From contig WSUB01000003.1 in assembly GCA_019633425.1 (NCBI GenBank), forward strand, positions 561,480 through 625,479: a stretch of DNA of 64,000 bases. Direction: 5' to 3'. Every line of letters begins with the position of its first letter. The first letter of the stretch is position 1. A model generated the notes under the pieces. It was not told the origin of the DNA. It searched no databases and worked only from the letters and a program-made list of their open reading frames with translations. Position numbers and translations under genes: made by a program. Positions 1-12,196 of this stretch are shown here, one piece after another. The DNA is from Tulasnella sp. 424. Its lineage: Eukaryota > Basidiomycota > Agaricomycetes > Cantharellales > Tulasnellaceae.

Positions 1-2278
1 AATCGAACACTCCGACAAAATCACGCTCCGCACACGTGTGGAAAAGCCTTGCATTGCCAGCATTCTTGCTCGTCACTTTGTTCCAGCGACCACGACTGTT
101 CAACGACCACATGCAATGCTCAATGTCGCCAACAGTGTTCACACCGGAGATGCAACAAACCATGCTCGGCCCCTTGTCCCCCTTGCCTCGAGCCATGCAA
201 CTGGCAATGCGATCATCAAATCTGCCTTGTAGTATGTGGTGCCGTGAGTTAATCTGCCTGGTGTCGAATTCAGTTCATGGTTTCACGCTGATCACCACGT
301 CATGCAGCCCTGTAACCGACTTCCTTGCGACCACCGGTGTCAGAACCGTCTCCCGCGCTGCAACCATCCATGTCCTTCGCGTAAGTCCCGAGCTGCTCGG
401 CTATTCGCCTCTAGTCCAGATGCTAACCGCCCGAATAGTTTGCGGTGAACCATGCGATTTGCAAATTTGTCCCACTTGCGCTTCCGAGGTCGAGCAAGAT
501 CAACTCGTCGACCTCATCATGGGCACGAAGATGAGCGAAATCGACCCGAACAGCGACGACCTTGCAGACATACTTGTCACGCTTCCATGTCGGCATACAT
601 TTACTGTCGAGACCCTTGACGGCCACTGTGACATCAACAGCTACTACATTCGCCGAGATGGAGTTTGGTCAGGACTTGCTCCAACGCCGACGGACATACA
701 GAAGTCTCTAGCTTGTCCGCTTTGTCGAGGACCGGTTAGCACCAAGCGATATGGGAGGATTCAAAAGAGAGCAGATCTAGACATGGCTGAACAGGTGATG
801 CTCATGCCCTTATGCCATATCTTAATTCTCTGACCGAATGGCTCAATTGGGTTACCAGAATGTTGCGAATTCTTCCCGTCGTGCACTTCAGGAAGCCGAA
901 AAGAGCGTTCGGGAGTTCGACCTTGAGGCCGAGAGCGGGACGCTCGCGCAGGCCTTTGTTGGGGAGACTATCCGCGAACCGGAGGACGATGCCAATGAGG
1001 ATGAACCAGCGCCAGCTGAAGTAGCCAAGTCCGAATTCATTGCCTCGAAGTCTCTCTTCCCGATCGATCCAGAGGCTATATGTGGCAAGACTTGGAGACG
1101 GTTCGGTTTCTCAGTAGCCGCGGGCAGAGCTTGGAACAAGCGCATCCGGCACCTTGTAACCGCATACAGTGCCGCCGTCACCATCTCTCAGGAACGATTC
1201 CCCCTTCTCCGCACCTACGACGCAGCAGTGTCAGAGCTCAATCGGTATTACAGCCAGCAGCTCGCCGACGGAGAGATTATCCCAATCAACAACATCCCGT
1301 TCCAAGAGTTCGCCTTATTGAAAGCGAAGGCGGCATCAGGATTTCCAGCTCCTCCTAAAGCTCACCTTCGCTTCCGGGTCGAAGCCTTCTGGACGACAAT
1401 AGACGTCCGATTCAAGGTCGCAGCGATGATCGAATCCCTTACCCTCCATCCAAACCTTCGCAACTCCCGCATCGTTGAAGGACTCCGTGCCTTCAACAGT
1501 TTCCTTATGGACTGTGTGCAACATGATGCGCAACGAGCCATCGACCTTTCCGAGGAATCGCAATCACAACGCCAGGTGCTTCGCTCGGCCTTGTTGCTCA
1601 TGCGGGCGGAGTGGCAAGCCTTCGCCGTCAAGGCCACCAGTTTGGGTCCGAGAGAGAGGAACCCAGCTACCGTTCGAGGTCTCATAGAAAAAGCCGAGGC
1701 AGGATGTATTAAGGCTAAGCAAACCATCGAAAGCAGAAGAAGGACGTTCATGGAGAAGATGGGTGGCCATCCTGATGACCAGACGTGGGCGTACGAGAAC
1801 TTTGTTCAACCGGCCGAGGAAATTGTGGACGGATGGGTTAGGCTCAAGACCCAGATCCAAGAGACCTCGTTCGGCTTGTCAGACGAGGAGAAGAGACAAA
1901 TTATCCAGGCTCTTGCGCAAGGAAACAATCGGGAGCTTCCCATTGGTTCGTCTGCTCGTTCTTCGCTCTTGCCTCTTACTTCTGTTGACGCGACTTTCAG
2001 CTACGCGTGGCCACTTCTATCGGTGTCGCAATGGCCATCCCTACGTCATTGGCGAGGTAAGGGTACCTTTAGTCTTTAAGGACAGTTTGACTTACAATTG
2101 AAAATCGCTGTAGTGCGGCGGCGCAATGCAACGATCGCGCTGCCCCGAATGTGGAGAAACGATCGGGGGCGGGGATCACACGTTAGACGCTAGTAACAGC
2201 CGGGCGACTGACTTTGAAAGTCTGGCAGGTAATTTGGGAGTCGCAGCGAACCCGTGGCCGTGGGGCCAAGGCGCGTAA
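1..2278 (+). CDS. Array copy 0: ZNFX1-like helicase, C-terminal part only (5' cut by window edge)
   Basis: C-terminal 659 codons of a paralogue of the four complete genes downstream. Exons: <1-243, 308-380, 439-794, 859-1945, 2001-2056, 2114-2278; together they stay open from base 1 (frame 1) to TAA at 2276-2278. The first exons carry NFX1-type Cys/His repeats, then a RING-like segment with C-x2-C pairs and a conserved RYGR. The 1087-nt exon is a helical region, and the last two exons form an RZ-type zinc finger (C-x3-H-x15-C-x2-C) ending in the tail NPWPWGQGA. Exons 3, 5 and 6 here have exactly the lengths of their counterparts in copy 1 (356, 56, 165 nt), so the intron positions are shared. 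It is clearly more divergent from copies 1 and 2 than those are from each other. The helicase domain lies outside the window. Confidence 0.85.
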
Positions 2279-3160
2279 CCTGCCCTTCGTGATGTGATTG
2301 CACCATGTCATGAACATGCATCAGACTCGTTATGGACCTGATATTGGGGATCGAACGACTGTAGAGTAGACTGGAGAGACTGTCTAAACACAAATGCAAT
2401 GATGAATATGCTAATTAAAACGCATGTATGAGACGCGGGGAGAGTGCCAAGAATCGTCAAGGCGTATTTGGCGCAGTGGCCCTTCATACCCAGCTTGCGC
2501 CTGGTAGTCCCTGTAAAGATGAATACGCGAGTGCAAGAGTTCTGGTTTTACGGAATCCAACTGGGTATCAAGGTCACCTATTCCGAAAGAAAGGCCGGAA
2601 TCAAAGTCTGTAGAGAGCGGGAAGACTGTCGACGTCCCTGGAATCGGACTTTGGCGCTTCTAAACGGACATCCATCTGCTTCCCACTGCCGCCCATAACC
2701 AGCCGGCCTTCCCAACAGTCAAGGTCCTCGATCAATCTTGTTCTAATCAGCAGGAAGGTATCACCTCGGGTATCGATGTGTGGGGAGAGGAAGGGCACGT
2801 TGCAAAACCCGAGTGATTCTCTTGCCCAAAAACGGAAATCTGTGGCCCTCCCAAAGTTCTCATGGCCGGTGTGTGCGGTTGCGAGGGCATACCGAACAAC
2901 CGAGTTCGGCATGATAATACTTTGCCGATATTGCCGACTCGCTTTTCACAAAGGAATGTACAGGAACAACTCATTTTGAGAGAGGGGCCGCAGGCTGGAG
3001 ACGGTTGTCACCGAGGCTCCGGATTTGGAAAGGAAATAAAAGGACCTTCGGAAGCAAAATGTGACGGTATGGAGGCATTCATTGCCTCGCTTTGTGAGCG
3101 CGAGGTGTTGAAATAGCTGCACCACTCGCCTCCAATACCCCCCTTCCCCTCATCTTCAAG
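2279..3160. other. Intergenic region between copy 0 and copy 1
   Basis: No gene seen. 2279-2576 matches nothing else I could find in the window. From about 2577 to 3160 it is collinear with 12634-13230 upstream of copy 2 and includes the promoter and 5' UTR of copy 1. The last 30 nt before the ATG, a pyrimidine-rich leader ending in catcttcaag, are nearly the same upstream of copies 1, 2 and 4. Confidence 0.6.
2825..2867 (+). promoter_or_regulatory. Conserved upstream element of copies 1, 2 and 4
   Basis: A block of the form ccaaaaacggaaa, then tggccctcc, then ttctcatg recurs upstream of copy 1 (2825-2867), copy 2 (12895-12934) and copy 4 (31398-31436), about 300-340 nt before each ATG. Copy 4 has otherwise diverged upstream, so retention of this block suggests a shared regulatory site or an upstream transcribed segment. 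No known factor is assigned. Confidence 0.4.
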
Positions 3161-6100
3161 ATGCCTCCAAAGGATCAGCGCGTCTGCGAACAGTTTCGAC
3201 GAGGCCAGTGCTCATACGGCAAAAAATGCAAGTTCTCGCATACAAACCCAGCCGGTAACTCCTCCTCCCATGGAAAGTCTTCTTCCACTCCGAATGGCCG
3301 CAGAGCAGCCGTTCCGAACAACCAAGGAAACAAGTTCATAGCCGACTTACCAAAGGGAGCCTGCCGCACGTTTTGGGAGACGGGTAGATGCAATCGGGGG
3401 TATGAATGCAAGTACCGACACGACCAGAAATTGGCGCCGGCGGCGACGCCTTCCGCCGCCGTCACCGCATCCGTTTCGACGACTCCATTAGACGAAGGAC
3501 TGGTCGACAGATACGTGGACGCCTTCTCCGACGGTTTCTCGCCTTTCACTCTCACCCCAAACGTTGTTCATAATCAAATCAAACCATTCATCAAAGACGA
3601 ATCGCGCTTCAGGACAAATCAAGAGATGTATCAATTCGCTGCTATGCTCGGAAGCGCCAACATGTACAACGACAGCTGGGTATGTGATTCCGTTATCGAA
3701 GCCGTCCGAAGCTAATCGTACAAACTTTGCAGGATATAGAGAACGGACAGGTCAGTCGATAGCTATTTATTTACTCCGCTCGCTCGAAGCTGAATAAGCT
3801 ATCAAGGAATTCTTCTCCGTGATTGCGGACGTACGTCTCTTGAGATGAATCAAATGATGACCTACTTACATATAGAGGGGTTTAATTAGCCTAACGGAGA
3901 AGCGATTCATCGAATACAAGACATCCTCTTTCATGAGTCGGTCTCCAGTCACGATATCCAGGCCCACGATCTTTCCTTTCAGAAAGCCTATTTACCAGTA
4001 CTTGGAGTAAGTTATCAAGCCGACCGTTATACTCCTTCTCATCGACAGGTTTTTAGTACCTCTCATCACGATGGGTGGTTAGAAGTACGTTGCGCAAGAA
4101 CGTCAAGTAAGTTGATTTACCCCTTCAGGAACACGCTGGTGACACAACTTTCCTAGTGCTCTCTACGGACTTCTAGATCATAGCTTCGACGAAGTCGATC
4201 GCGTCCTGCAAAGCTGCATCGAGGCTTGCATGGCTGCCGCCTCATTCAGCGATGGCGCCATGGCTGTCTCGGGCCTTCAGGTATTCCGTGTTGTCAGCAA
4301 ATGTCTCTATGAGTTCGTCCTTCAACTCTTCCAAAAACAGAATACGACAGTTGTCTAACCGTCTCTTCCATAGATACGCAACCCGTTTCAAGAACGCCGT
4401 CGCTCAACACCCTTGCTTCGCGACTCTGGTCACGAAACTCGTCGAATGGAGTAATACTTGGGCCATCGCAGTTTGCGCGTCACCTCCTTCATTCCAGGAC
4501 CCCATTGCCGGATGGTCATCCTCGGGCAAGGCATTTGCGGTGGACCGGATGAAAAAGTCGATAGACTCACTCTTCGAAGTCGTCGAACGTGCGGAAGGTT
4601 CGACCCTACGTCGCTCCGATTTGGGACGCGACGCAATAAACCGAGAATCAAATAGTCAAGCTCTCTTAGACGGACTCCAGATGACCTACGACGGGCCGGG
4701 TAGCCTTCACGAAGGGGGAGCACCCCGTCACGACAACGATCTAGAAGACGTCTCGAAGATCCAAGTCGTTCCGACCCACGCCGAACTCACTTGTCCTGTT
4801 GGGCCTTACCTTCCTGCAAACATACCGGGCGCTCGTCATCATCTCCCAGGCTCCAGTATGGAGAGATTGATCGACGTTCAATTCCGTTTGCTGCGCGAGG
4901 AGTTGATGTCAGTGTTCCTTCCCCGATTCTACCGGTCCAAGTAACTGACATTGTTACGCAGCGCCCCTATTCGCAGTTCCCTTTCGCATGTGCTCCATGA
5001 TTGGGAACAACCTTCAAAGCCGAAGACTCAACTCGATGTCATCCTCGCTAAATCCGGAGGTCTCTATAAGTCGAATTCATCGGGATGGGACTCCGTGATG
5101 TTCAGCATCTACACCGGCGTCAGGTTCAAAAGCATGGAGTGCGACGTCAGACGAGGGCTCGCAGTGGAACTGACTTTCGACACGCCCCAGGGACGCGCTC
5201 AGGATGACTCTCCCGCGAAGCGTGCCATATACTGGGAAAGTGTTGGGAAGAGACGGCTGATGCAGGGTGGCCTCCTCGGCTTACTTTGGATCCCTCCCAA
5301 CTCGAATACTCAAGGCATCCGATTTTATCTCGGCACGGTTACGAGCAACCTCGACGACCTGCGGCGCTCGGCAAAGCTGTCTGCGGATAGACTCTCTGTC
5401 AAAGTATCGTTCTTCGATGCCGAAGTCGACATCAGAATCCTTAATGCCCTCCAGCAACGGCGTCCGTCGGATGAGGGAACGAAACTACTAATTGAAGCGC
5501 CGATCATGTTCGAATCCATCCGTCCTTTCCTCGACACGTTGAAGTCGAGACCACCAGCCTCTATCCCGTTCTCCCGATACATTGCTCACCATGACAGTGG
5601 CGATTTGTCATCGGTCACCATCGACCCTCCGGCCTACGTAACTCCCCAGTTCGCTTTTAAGCTCGACTCCCTCTTCGACTGCAAACCCCCGATCAAGCTA
5701 TCCCTGCGACCCCATGACGAGCTATCTGTCCAAAACGCACGGGAAATGCTCAGAGCCAAGAGCCGGTTGGATCCGAGTCAGGCCGATGCCATGGTCAACG
5801 TCCTCACTTCGGAGGTCTCGCTTATCCAAGGGTAAGGAACTTTACGGGTTTCCCATAAAATGATTATCGCTGACCAGGACACCCACAGACCGCCCGGAAC
5901 TGGCAAGGTATCTACTTCGAAAACATCCCACTCGCTCATCTGACAGTGAATTGCAGAGCTTCACCGGTGTCGAACTCCTCCGCGTCCTTATCTCAAACGG
6001 CATAAGACCTATTCTACTAATCGCTTTCACAAATCATGCGCTCGACAACATAATCACTCACGTCTTGGATAAGGGCTTGACCAAGAACGTCATCCGGCTG

Positions 6101-9100
6101 GGTTCAAGGTCTAACGACGAGACGGTTGCCCAATACACCCTAGACACGATTATGAGAACGAGACCACAGACCCAAGCCGATAAGTCAGCGGGCCGAGAAT
6201 ATGGTAAAATGATGGATACTAAAGAGAAGATGTCTGCTCTCATGGCCAAAGTTGTTGCTGTCAGGCCGGACGAAGAAGACATTCGGAACCATCTGCAGCA
6301 TTCCTATCCCCGGCAGTTCTCCTCGCTCTTCAGCCCGCCCTTGTGGATCGAACAGCATTACGAAGAGTCCAAGGACTGGAAAACGGCCTCCAAAAAGGGA
6401 TCAAAACAGCTTACGAGGGTCGAATTCTGGACGGGTGGAAAGGATATTTCTTTTATCAAGCCACCACCTGCGGACGCTTCAGGAAGCGACTTGCAGGGAG
6501 CTAGAGGTACACAAAATGCTCGAATGAAATCTAGACCAAGATATGATGCTCTTCGGGATGAAAACGATGACGACGACACCGTGGATGATGCCCCTTCGGA
6601 AGCTCAGGATTGGCTAACTCTCATGACCGCCCATTTCGCGCAACTCAACCTCAATAGCATTCCTCAAATACCAGTGACGAATCGACCTCTGGATCAGCTT
6701 CTCAAGGTCAATGACGTGTGGTCGATGTCGACTTCGGAACGACAGAGGCTCCACACTCATTGGGTTAATGAGGTTCGGGAGCTCGCGCGGGACCCCCAGA
6801 AGGCCGAATTCGATCGACTCAAAGCCCGCCATTCCGAGGCCCGAACTGCATGGTCTGACATCAAGGATCAGGTATGTACCATTTCCACCACGATGGTTTC
6901 AGTGAACCTTACGCCGTCACATCGTCAGGGTAAACAAGACGTGCTGTCGAAAGCGGATCTCATTGGCTGCACCACCAACGGTCGGTTGCTTGCTATTCCT
7001 GTTATTTTGTTTATTTTACGATCATGGCGAATTTACCAGGCGCTGCTAAACTCACCAGTCTACTACAGAGTGTCGCCCCGAAAGTTCTCCTGGTCGAAGA
7101 GGCTGGTCAAGTTCTCGAGGCTCACATCCTCGCTAGTGAGTACAAATAATTCGTGACCATGACGGAACGGTGATGTTAACTTAATACAAAGGCTTGGTCC
7201 CGTCCATCGAACACCTCATCCTCATTGGCGATCCCCTTCAGCTCCGTCCCACTATCGAGAATTACCGTAAGCAGAGCTACCCTACTCCTGCCTCGCTAGA
7301 GTGCTGCTCTTTATTTACATCTCTCTTTTGCAGAGCTTTCGATGGATAACCCGCGCACAGGAAAGATATTCCGCTTTGATCAGAGTCTTATGGAACGGCT
7401 CTCCTCGATGGGCTTGCATATGTCGCAACTCGATGTCCAACGCCGAATGCGTCCTCAGATTGCTGACTTGGTCAGGTAGGTCCTGAACCTAGCTAACTCT
7501 CAACGACGTGTGCAGCAGCCTGAAATCCATCTACAGACACACCCTCTATCCGGCTCTTAAAGATCACACTTTGGTCCAAACCCCGCCTTCAGTTCGAGGG
7601 ATGGCAAAGGATGTATTTTTCTTGGATCATAGGAACGCCGAAGAAAGTGGCGGTGACGATTCTGCCTCGAAGACCAATACATATGAAGTACTGTCGCAGT
7701 TAAATGATTTGCGGCCGGAAGCCTTTCTAACGCTTAACGGTAGGCCAAGATGATCAAGGATCTTGTATTATACTTCCTCAAGTATGTACCACACATCTTG
7801 CTTCGCCCTCCCCCGATACTTACCGTGACCTTTCTCTAGGCAAGGGAAATACACCAAAACAGGGGACATCGTCGTTCTATGCGCGTACCTAGGCCAACTC
7901 GCCAAAGTCCGAAAGTTCCTCGCCAGCGAAGTAGCCACGGTGATCGATGAGAGGGATGCAGTCCAACTTATAAACCACGAAGACAACGCCGATGCGGCCG
8001 AAATCTTAACAGACTCCACTGAGCAGGTTCAAGTGGCGAAACGGGTGTAAGCACACATTGCCGCCATCGAGCGTATGCGACTTATTTTTTCCTGCAGTCT
8101 CCTGCGTACGGTTGACAACTTCCAAGGTTCGTCTCGGCAGTCGAGCTGATGGGAACCGACTGATAGCATCCCCGTCCTTGCAGGTGAAGAAGGAACTATT
8201 GTGATTCTGTCACTTGTCCGAAACTCGGGCGAAGGTTCTACGGGGGGGAAGAAGATTGGATTCCTCAAGGTGCGTCCGTCCACCTTGAAATGATGCCATC
8301 TCGCTGATGCGCGTTTTTGCCCTCTTAAGTCGACCAATCGGGCCAACGTGGCGTTGTCCCGCGCGCGAGAGGGCCTATACATCCTAGGCAACGCAGATGA
8401 CCTTCTAGCGTCTGGCAGTGCGATGTGGTCCGGAGTCATTGACCAACTGCGCCGAAATGAGCAAATTGGGCCTGCCTTCCCCTTGTCTTGCAGCCGACAT
8501 CCTGGCACAGCTATTGAAGTATCGAAACCAGGACAGATCGCCATCCATGCTCCGGATGGTAAGGCTAACGCTCCTTAAAATCAATCACCGCGTGTTGAAC
8601 CCTTTGCTTCACGATAGGAGGCTGCCTTGAAGACTGTAACTCTCGGCTGAAGTGCGGGCATCATTGCCCGCTTAAGTGTCACCCGGACGACCCACAGCAT
8701 CGAGCTGTTCGCTGCGTGGGCCCCTGCGTCAAATTCTGCCCGAGAGGACACCCATGCAGCAAGCCTTGCTCAGCTCCTTGCGGACTGTGCGATCACCCTA
8801 CCAATTTCCGGTTCCCGTGTGGTCACGTGGGCTCGGTACAGTGGTACGTTTACCTGAGTGGTTACTCGGCCCAATTCGGATCTAACATCAACTTGGTAGC
8901 CATCAAATTGATCATCCCGAAAACCTTCGCTGTTCTTTCCTCGTACAGAAGCCCCTCCCAGGATGCGGGCATTCGCGACTTATGGCCTGCTCAGATGATG
9001 CCACGGGCGTATTCTGCCAAATGCCGTGCGGTAGCGTTATGGCTTGCTGTGGCCGTATTTGCCAGGACCAGTGCGGCAACTGCCAGGCCCTGAACGTAGA

Positions 9101-11347
9101 AGGCCTAACTGGCAAGCATGCTGACCATCCCTGCGGAAAACCACTCTACTGCGGTCACAGCTGCTCTGGAGTCTGTACCCCGAATCACGATTGCGCGGAC
9201 TTTCCATGCCAAAACCAATGTCGACAGAGTTGCGAACACCATAATTGTACTCTTCCGTGCACGGTGCCTTGTGCTCCTTGTATGGATCCCTGCGAGTGGG
9301 TCTGTGAACATCAAGGCCCATGTCCTGTGGTGTGCGGAGCGGTGGGTAGTCGATGAGTCTGTTCAGCCTGGTCAAGATTATCCTAACATCTTGCCCCGTC
9401 CTATTAGCCATGTGCACGCCTCCCATGTGACTTGCGTTGCGAGTTCTACCTGGCATGCGGGCATCGCTGCCCATCAGGTACGTCTTCGCCGTCAGTAACG
9501 ACTGGAGAACTTGTCTAATTTTGCTTGAACTAGTATGTGGGGAGCCTTGTGAAATGCAGATCTGCCCACTTTGTGCCAACGAGGCCGCCCAGAATCAGGT
9601 TGTCGATGTAATCATGGGGAAGCAGCTTTGCGAAATTGATCCTCACGGAGAGGAGCTTGACGAACTCATCATAACTCTGACGTGCGGTCACGTCTTTACG
9701 GTAGAGACGCTGGACGGTATCTGCGAACTGGAGAAGTACTACACTCGACAGGACGATGCCTGGACGTCACTTGCCCCTCCACCGCAAGGATTGCAACGAC
9801 CCCCAACTTGCCCCCATTGTCGAGAACCCATCAAGAGCCTACGGTATGGTCGAGTTTACAAGCGAGCCGATCTTGACATGTCAGAACAGGTATGACGATT
9901 CCCGGATCCGGTAAAAGCTCATGGCTAATTCCGCCGTTTTAGAATGTGGCGACCTCCTGCCAACGTGCTTTGCGGCTCGTTCACCAGAGAATCGCAGAGT
10001 TTGACGATGCCAAATTCTGTAAAGATCTCGAAAAGGATTTGGCGAAAGTACCAGCGACCGAACTTCCCGTAGGAGGTGGAGAGGCCGAGCAGGAGTTGGA
10101 TGCACGAGAAAAGAAGACAATTCGGTCGAACGAGTCTCTCCCGGTTCCCTCTAAGAGGTTCGACAAGAAATCTCATCATTTGGTTGGGACGCCGAAGGTG
10201 ATCAAAGATGCTTGGATCAAAGCGACGCGCCGCCTAATCGGCTATTACGATGATGCTTCTAAAGTGGCCGCCACTACTTCCTCACACGTCCGAGCTTACG
10301 AAGCTGCCGTCGCCACCCTTCACCGGCAATATCTTTCCGAGCTGAAGGACTCGGATTACGTACCAGCAACCATTACACACGCAGATATGGCACTCGGACT
10401 AGCAAGGAAGGCCTGTGGCCTCCCGGCTCCCCCCAAAGCTGACGTGCGATTCCGAGTGGAAGCCTGCTGGCTGACCTTCAACATTCGGTTCCATATGGTT
10501 ACCCTCGCACAGAAGGTCGCGGAGATCTTGGTCAAGGCAAAGGTGGCGGAGAAGGTCCGATCACGCTGGGCAGACATGATTGAGGACATCATCTACTCAA
10601 TCGAGCGCGACGCGTCGATGGCAATTGATCTGGCCCAAAAGTCCCAATCCAATCGCCAGGTCGTCCGAACCGTCCTCTTTCTTATGGAAGCACAATATCA
10701 GGCCTCCAGTCACCGTGTGGACCGATACCTTATTCCTGGGCGGTTGGAGAACCTTAAGAAGGAAGTGCGAGACGGATGCGCCAAGGCCAAAGTGACCATG
10801 GACCAGTACGGTCGGCTCTTCCGCGAAGCTATGGACTTCAGGCTTCCCGACCAGCAGTGGCTCAAAGACAACTATGGTACCCCCGCTGAAGCGATTGTCG
10901 CGAAATGGGCTGCCCTGATCACGCGACTTGACGGAAGCTATACTCCTATCACAGAGGCGGAGAAGAGGGAGATCGTGAAGGCTCTCATGGGCGGGTTCCT
11001 GGGAATCAGTGAGTTACACTTCTCTAATATTTGGCCCGACAAAGAGGACTGATCGTAGATACTAGAAACCCGCGGCCACTTCTATCAATGCCCGAACGGT
11101 CACGCATATGTCATCACCGAGGTATGCAAGATATCCACGCTGAACCATTTGACTTCGCTTTGACCTTAAGGTTAAATTATAGTGCGGAGGTGCGACACAA
11201 GAGTCCCGTTGTCCAGAATGCAACAGTGTCATTGGCGGAAGTTCACATACCCTCAACCCTTCGAATACTCGGGCTATGGATCTCGAGAACATTGGCAGAG
11301 AAGAGGGAATGGTGGAGAGTCCTTTCGCGTGGGGTCGTGGCGCTTAG
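3161..11347 (+). CDS. Array copy 1: CCCH / ZNFX1-type helicase / NFX1 fingers / RZ finger, 2,235 aa
   Basis: Exons: 3161-3679, 3733-3750, 3807-3830, 3890-4006, 4057-4106, 4157-4312, 4374-4907, 4962-5831, 5889-5907, 5957-6871, 6929-6980, 7040-7135, 7192-7266, 7334-7475, 7537-7687, 7744-7781, 7840-8046, 8098-8126, 8184-8269, 8330-8558, 8618-8843, 8900-9341, 9408-9477, 9534-9889, 9943-11008, 11066-11121, 11183-11347 (6,708 nt, open). Seen: CCCH fingers C9/C17/C23/H27 and C68/C77/C83/H87; Walker A GPPGTGKS at 763-770; motif II VEEAGQ near 1110; GDPLQLRP near 1136; TVDNFQGEEG near 1332; ALSRAREG near 1374; NFX1-type Cys/His repeats and a RING-like segment about 1443-1807; RZ finger C2171/H2175/C2191/C2194; tail SPFAWGRGA. 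Family knowledge: ZNFX1, Hrr1 and SAD-3 are RNA helicases of small-RNA pathways. A role in RNA silencing or RNA sensing is inferred. The start is set by the conserved MPPK-Q-R opening of copies 1, 2 and 4. Confidence 0.9.
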
Positions 11348-11464
11348 TGGTTTTTCTTAACGTCGTTGTCAAGCCTTTGGAATACTCTCGAATCCTCATA
11401 TGCATATATGTCATCAATGAATCCTTACAAAATATGCACATAGAACCTGAGCTCGGGGGGCCAT

Positions 11465-11600
11465 TCCTTTACCGTCGACTTTGGTGAGTGGTGACCTCAT
11501 CAGGAGGGAGAATCCCGGATCGCTTCATCGTATCTCTTGCAAGCTTGGCTGCTGCTACGTAGCCCAAGTTTTAAATTCGTGTTTGCATCATACTTGTTAC
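11465..11600 (+). pseudogene. Relic of the 5' end of the spartin/senescence-domain gene (after copy 1)
   Basis: The stretch around 11548-11580 reads GCCYVAQVLNS, matching DGCSVAQVLDS at the start of the intact gene at 40518. About 60-75 nt upstream, a segment like gacctcatc-ggagg-gagaatc matches the intact gene's promoter near 40428-40452. Similarity ends soon after codon 20. The relic lies downstream of copy 1 just as the intact gene lies downstream of copy 4, so it looks like the truncated end of a duplicated block. Confidence 0.6.
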
Positions 11601-12196
11601 TGTCCTCTCCTTTCTTCCTTGTGTAGTTTAACTAGACCGCTCATGACGAGATACTTGGATAGTTTCAACGGCGGCGTCGACGTGGTGGTTCGTGTACAGA
11701 GGCCCAGGGTCCTGCAGTGGTGAGGTTCAGCCCCATAAATCACGTGATCCTTCTGTTTCTGTTCCACCGCAGCTTCCCCAGGCCTCCGAACACGAGAAGC
11801 TATTAACTAGTCGAACCTTCGCAGGGCACTCTCAACGCCTAATCCCAGAAACACAGCTGTTGCATTGAACGTTCTTTCCACCGTTTCCCATTTCGACCGG
11901 AAGTACATTCAGCTTCAAGGCCCGCACCCCGCAGGAAGAAGTCAAAGTTGGGAGGCCGTGACGATGACGTGCTTTGAGTCACTCAAACGCTATAGGCCGC
12001 CATACTGTCGGAGAGAATGACCTAGTGGGTTCAGGGGGGCCATGTGAGTCCGGTTTTCTCATTTAGGGAAAAAAGTGGACCTCCCCGAAGATGAATCGTG
12101 ACATGTTGCAGGCGTGGCGTTGATAAGACAGCATGTGCGTTCAAGAGCCCCACGCCTCTAGCTTGGGCGATTTAACTCTCACATCACTCTGGCGAA
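11601..12196. other. Intergenic: copy-3-type promoter region
   Basis: No gene seen. The sequence is collinear with 21640-22251 upstream of copy 3 and includes a shared CACGTG palindrome (around 11741 and 21762) and a well conserved block about 70-200 nt before the relic ATG (for example tcaaacgctatagg, and a-rich to gtggacctcc). It is the duplicated promoter of a copy-3-type gene, now in front of a broken first exon. Confidence 0.5.

Noticed and set aside
5951..7156. A stand-alone 401-aa protein in one long frame
   Set aside because: It is exon 10 of copy 1 plus read-through of the next introns; the frame joins to its neighbours through consensus splice sites shared by all copies.
11348..12196. 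A transposon insertion between copies 1 and 2
   Set aside because: The region is fully explained as a collinear copy of the sequence between copies 2 and 3; no terminal repeats or transposase motifs are visible.
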